In this document: in pieces, positions 60,731-64,000 of the stretch
Position numbering within the stretch: position 1 is the stretch's first letter
Layout: the number at the start of each line of letters is the position of its first letter
From: Nothopassalora personata
Taxonomy: Eukaryota; Ascomycota; Dothideomycetes; Mycosphaerellales; Mycosphaerellaceae
DNA: 64,000 nucleotides
Assembly: GCA_033816765.1 (NCBI GenBank)
Contig: CM066293.1
Location: 3,596,001 to 3,660,000 of the forward strand
Direction of reading: 5' to 3'
Notes under the pieces: model-generated
Seen by the model: only the letters and a program-made list of their open reading frames with translations
What the model was told of the DNA's origin: nothing
Databases searched by the model: none
Translations under genes and position numbers: made by a program

Positions 60731-61628
60731 CAGATCTGCATCCTCTCGCAGTGTTCCACCCATTGTCGGATCTCCGTTTGACTAATCGCCGTCAACGGGA
60801 ATGTCAATGGGCACTTTTTGCTCGCCTTCTCGTCGACACAGGATCTTGTCTGCGTGGAACGTAATGGACCAACTCGATCGTATCTTCCCCTTAAGCGGTC
60901 GCTGTTCGTCGACGAGCGTAAGTGACAGTGACAATAAGAAGAGCGAGAGACGTGCTGAGCATCGATATCCTAATGTCGGCCGAAGGGCCGTGTGATTGCG
61001 GCTCCGCCCGCTCCCGGCCCGCCGACCCAAAAACGACAGTGCAAACGCTCTACTGTACAGTATGTGAAAACCCTGGTCTTTGCTGGCTTTGGTCGGAGCC
61101 GATGATCTCGCGAAAGCAAATCGAGTCGATGGTCATTGCGAATATGATGTCTATATGGCCGGGAGTCCCTTAACTGCGGCTGCTAAGTGAAACTGCGACC
61201 TCGACCAAGTGATGGACGACCCCATCAATTTCAAGGGCAGGTTATCCATATCCGCCTAATTCGGCTTCATTATCCCTGCAGCGCAATGCCCCATCATCTC
61301 TGTAACCTCCAAGCTGGTGTGACGCCTTGTCACCCGGCCGCGACGACCAACACGATCTTTTGGCCGATCGTCGAACTTCACTTCAAGACGGCGCGCGTAC
61401 GACCTGACACGTCGTCCGCTGCGCTGGAAAGAGACTCTCCCCTTACTACGGCACTTGATCGGCCCTCGCCGTGAGTGGCACTTCGACTTCAACTCGATAC
61501 TACCGACCAGATTGTATCTCTTCCGGCATCCATCGATCCCCGCTTACCTGACAGTGGTTATAGATACCATAGCCCCGGCAGCTTACCATCGCGCAAGAAT
61601 ACCTCGACTGTGGCTTAGCGCCGGAACG
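60731..61628. other. Intergenic, no supported gene
   Basis: Contains the upstream region of the F-box gene. No clear TATA element or other element was seen. Confidence 0.4.
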
Positions 61629-63156
61629 ATGTCATGCCAGCCGCCGCGGAGTATAGTGTCATTCACCAGTGGTGCGTCGCCCTTGATCGACCTCCCAGCG
61701 GAACTACAGTGTGCCATTGCCGTCGCACTCAGCGACGTGGATACGGATAGGCGCCACCTAGCAAGTCTTCTTGGCGCATGCAGAGCCGCGCACGCCGCCT
61801 ATCAGGACGTTTGGTGCAGGCGTTTCGTCGCCACAACCCAGATCTCATTCGCGACGCTCCCGCCATACGCTGTGGAACGAGCTCAGGCGACGGATGCGCT
61901 CAGGGCCATCAAAGAAGTCTGCTTTATCAACCCTTCCAGCCCGGCACTGCCGGCTCCATTAAGAGAGCGCGCCTTCATCGAGTCCGAAGATGGAGAAATA
62001 GCGGGCTACGAGGAAGATCAAGATGGCGGAGAAGACCTAATCCTACACTTCGATAACATAGCGTTTATCGAAAATGAAGAGGAGATTGACGACGAAGGAA
62101 CGGGGGAGGAGACGACGCAGTTGTAATCATCTGATCCGACGACGACGTCCACGCTACCACCATGAGCCACACTGCCGACCTCACTTGGGAGCACGTTTGC
62201 CTCTAGTAGCGCGCACAGGACGAGTTCATAAATGGGCGCCCCCAATTGCGCCTAACTGCATCTGATCAAACGCCGAATTATCGGCCTTTTGTCTACGCTG
62301 GAGACTAAGCACTCCCACGATAGCGTCGAAGCCATGTCTTGGCTTCTTACGATCAACGCTCGCTATTCTCATCCCATACGAATCTCATGCTACGCCGCGG
62401 GATCACTGCCCCATCGAGCTTGGGCGCAACTCCACATCGGCCTCAGTCGTGCCATGCAAAAGCAGTTAGCCGACAGCGATCCTCTGCTGGACGGTCGAGG
62501 CAGTCCATTCGAAGTTGTTCACCTTTCCGCCTTAGGCATGGCGACCCTACCATGCGGACCTGAGCCACATAGTTTCGATCTGGACCCTAGCCACTTCGCA
62601 CAGGATGAGTACGAGTCAGCATTCGGCCTTGACGAAGTCTCCCTTCCGCAGATCGGTGAAGGGCTCACGTCTTTGCACATTCGCCCCTCTGTTTCGGACG
62701 GAGACGGAACATCGGACGGACTTGTGCGCCCTCGTAGGCTCAGCAAAGAATGTCGTCGCGCTCCATGTGGAGTTCGAAGGTGGCGAGGTTCCGGAGATCA
62801 GTTGGTCGATCTCCGAAAGTGTGGATACCACCCAGCTGTGGCCGGTGCGTCTCGAGCCAGTGGACTTCATCGACTGCGGCCCTTGTCGTGTGGAGGGCGT
62901 CGGCCGCTTTCTGCTTTAGTGGACCACCAATATGCCGAACGTTCGATGTTTGAGCTTGACAGACCTGTGGCAGCCGTACACCTTTCATCCCGTTGGAGTC
63001 CTCTTCAATCTGGAGGAGCTGAAGGTCCACGAAGGTCGTGAGACCCCTCATGATCAGCTGTCCGCTCTCGCGAGCGGTGCCACTATGCAGGCAGCATGGC
63101 AGCTTTCCAGCATCGTGTCGTCCGAAACTAGACCCACATCGCTCGCGCGGAGCTGA
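61629..63156 (+). pseudogene. F-box protein relic, frameshifted
   Basis: ATG at 61629 (MSCQPPRS); the frame also extends upstream only through a TTG. Residues ~18-60 read PLIDLPAELQCAIAVALSD, then ASLLGACRAAHAAYQDVWCR, an F-box-like start that in active proteins binds Skp1 of an SCF ubiquitin ligase. The frame ends in an acidic stretch at TAA 62124. Coding-like text continues in another frame (LTWEHVCL, PQLRLTASDQ), then from about 62330 as MSWLLTINARYSHPIRIS, then shifts near 62700 into LVGSAKNVVALHVEFEGG, passes TAG 62917 and goes on as MPNVRCLSLTDLW, VLFNLEELKVHEG, like leucine-rich ends of F-box proteins. Several frameshifts and stops; the first 166 codons alone could be made. Confidence 0.55.
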
Positions 63157-64000
63157 TGGGCGATGTCCTGCTGTTGGACTGATAGGCGTGGCCCGGCCGT
63201 GTAGGCGTGGGTCGTACTCTAAAACACACTCAGCTTCCACCGAGGTGCACTTAACCGGTGCCCTTTGTTCGCTATCCGCCGATATATAGCATGAGAAAGA
63301 GTTCCACGAGTGCACTAAGCTATGTGTGTGCAAACCGTGGACGTGACTTTGAGTCGCGCGGACGGTGCGCATTGGCAACAGGCTCGCCTTTTCGCATCGG
63401 AGGCTCATGATCGATGCATGCGGTGGCTACCGCTGGTATCTGGTAACGACATTCTCAGCCAAAGCCGCGAGCATTAGGACGGTTATGATCCATGGGCGAA
63501 CAGAGCCTGCCTGCAGCAATTTTGATCTACAACGTCGAGCGAGCCCGAGAATGTTTCAGTCCATCGACCTTAGTGTAGCGATCAAAGCACCTGGATACAT
63601 TCCCCTCCATACTCGAACCTGTCAATTCGACCGCGTGCAGAGCGGACGCTGATCGGACGAGCGTGGAGCATTGGTCTAAACGCTATTGACCAGGTCTGTT
63701 AGGGCTGCTTTACCCGTGTGCCCGGCCTGGTGGCTGTCGCCACGGGCGCTGGATTACATCTGCTCGTCGTTCACTTCGCTGGAGTTCTTCTTTGCTTGTT
63801 GCCCGCTTCCCCTATCATGGTTGATTAGATTATTGACGGCTATCCACGATCTACCCATCTCCCGCTCCCGACCCTTTCTTCGATCTTGAAGCTCGCAGCA
63901 CCGTCGGGGCACGCGAGCGGGACTTTGCGGACCTCGTCGTACTACATCACAAGGTGTGGAGGAGCCACGGTAGGCCGCCCCGTTCCCGTCGCTGTACTCG
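63157..64000. other. No supported gene
   Basis: Short frames on both strands; nothing recognised up to the end of the window. Confidence 0.45.

Overview
The window looks like a filamentous ascomycete (Pezizomycotina) chromosome. No species is claimed. The evidence is a complete repeat-induced point mutation (RIP) signature over the first ~39.8 kb: CpA and TpG are almost absent, TpA is in large excess, and ruined reading frames carry the changes that CpA-to-TpA mutation makes (CAG/CAA/TGG to stop, Cys to Tyr, His to Tyr). These sit on fungal Ty3/Gypsy retrotransposons. From ~39.8 kb to the end the DNA is GC-balanced and not visibly RIPed, but it holds few intact genes.

Left block, 1-39.8 kb: a nest of LTR retrotransposons. 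Element A (1740-8653, + strand) is a RIPed chromodomain Gypsy with 162-bp LTRs and a CCTAC target duplication. An intact, un-RIPed, gag-only element (11550-13987) has apparently identical 318-bp LTRs and a TATAT target duplication; it also carries an antisense gene for a Cys-rich/coiled-coil protein. Element B (19071-38590, + strand) is a RIPed Gypsy with 361-bp LTRs and an ATTAT duplication. It is split after gag by element C (20569-33176, - strand; 370-bp LTRs, ACTAC duplication). Element C encodes gag, pol and an extra ~1,000-codon frame downstream of pol. That extra frame is itself interrupted by a 756-bp un-RIPed GC-rich insert flanked by a 14-bp duplication (22501-23284). Element B also keeps a RIPed homologue of the antisense gene and a tRNA-like sequence between pol and its 3' LTR.

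Edge, 38.6-39.8 kb: AT-rich DNA ending in a minisatellite whose units are RIPed on the left and nearly intact on the right, so the RIP boundary can be read directly.

Right block, 39.8-64 kb: an intact 452-aa low-complexity, probably nuclear protein (-), a 167-aa hypothetical protein (-), then long stretches without convincing genes, with decayed host-type genes between them: a BTB/POZ-like relic (47.9-48.4 kb), a PIF1-family helicase relic (49.8-51.1 kb, -), a DOT1-like H3K79 methyltransferase relic (55.9-56.5 kb) and a frameshifted F-box protein (61.6-63.2 kb). These relics are broken by frameshifts and stops without obvious heavy RIP.

How the pieces relate: the intact gag-only element has Gag and cis sequences but no reverse transcriptase or integrase, so it would need an autonomous relative; element B is the nearest relative here by gag and antisense-gene homology. 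The antisense gene kept by both, and the long extra frame plus a recurring GC palindrome in element C, are the least explained parts of the window.
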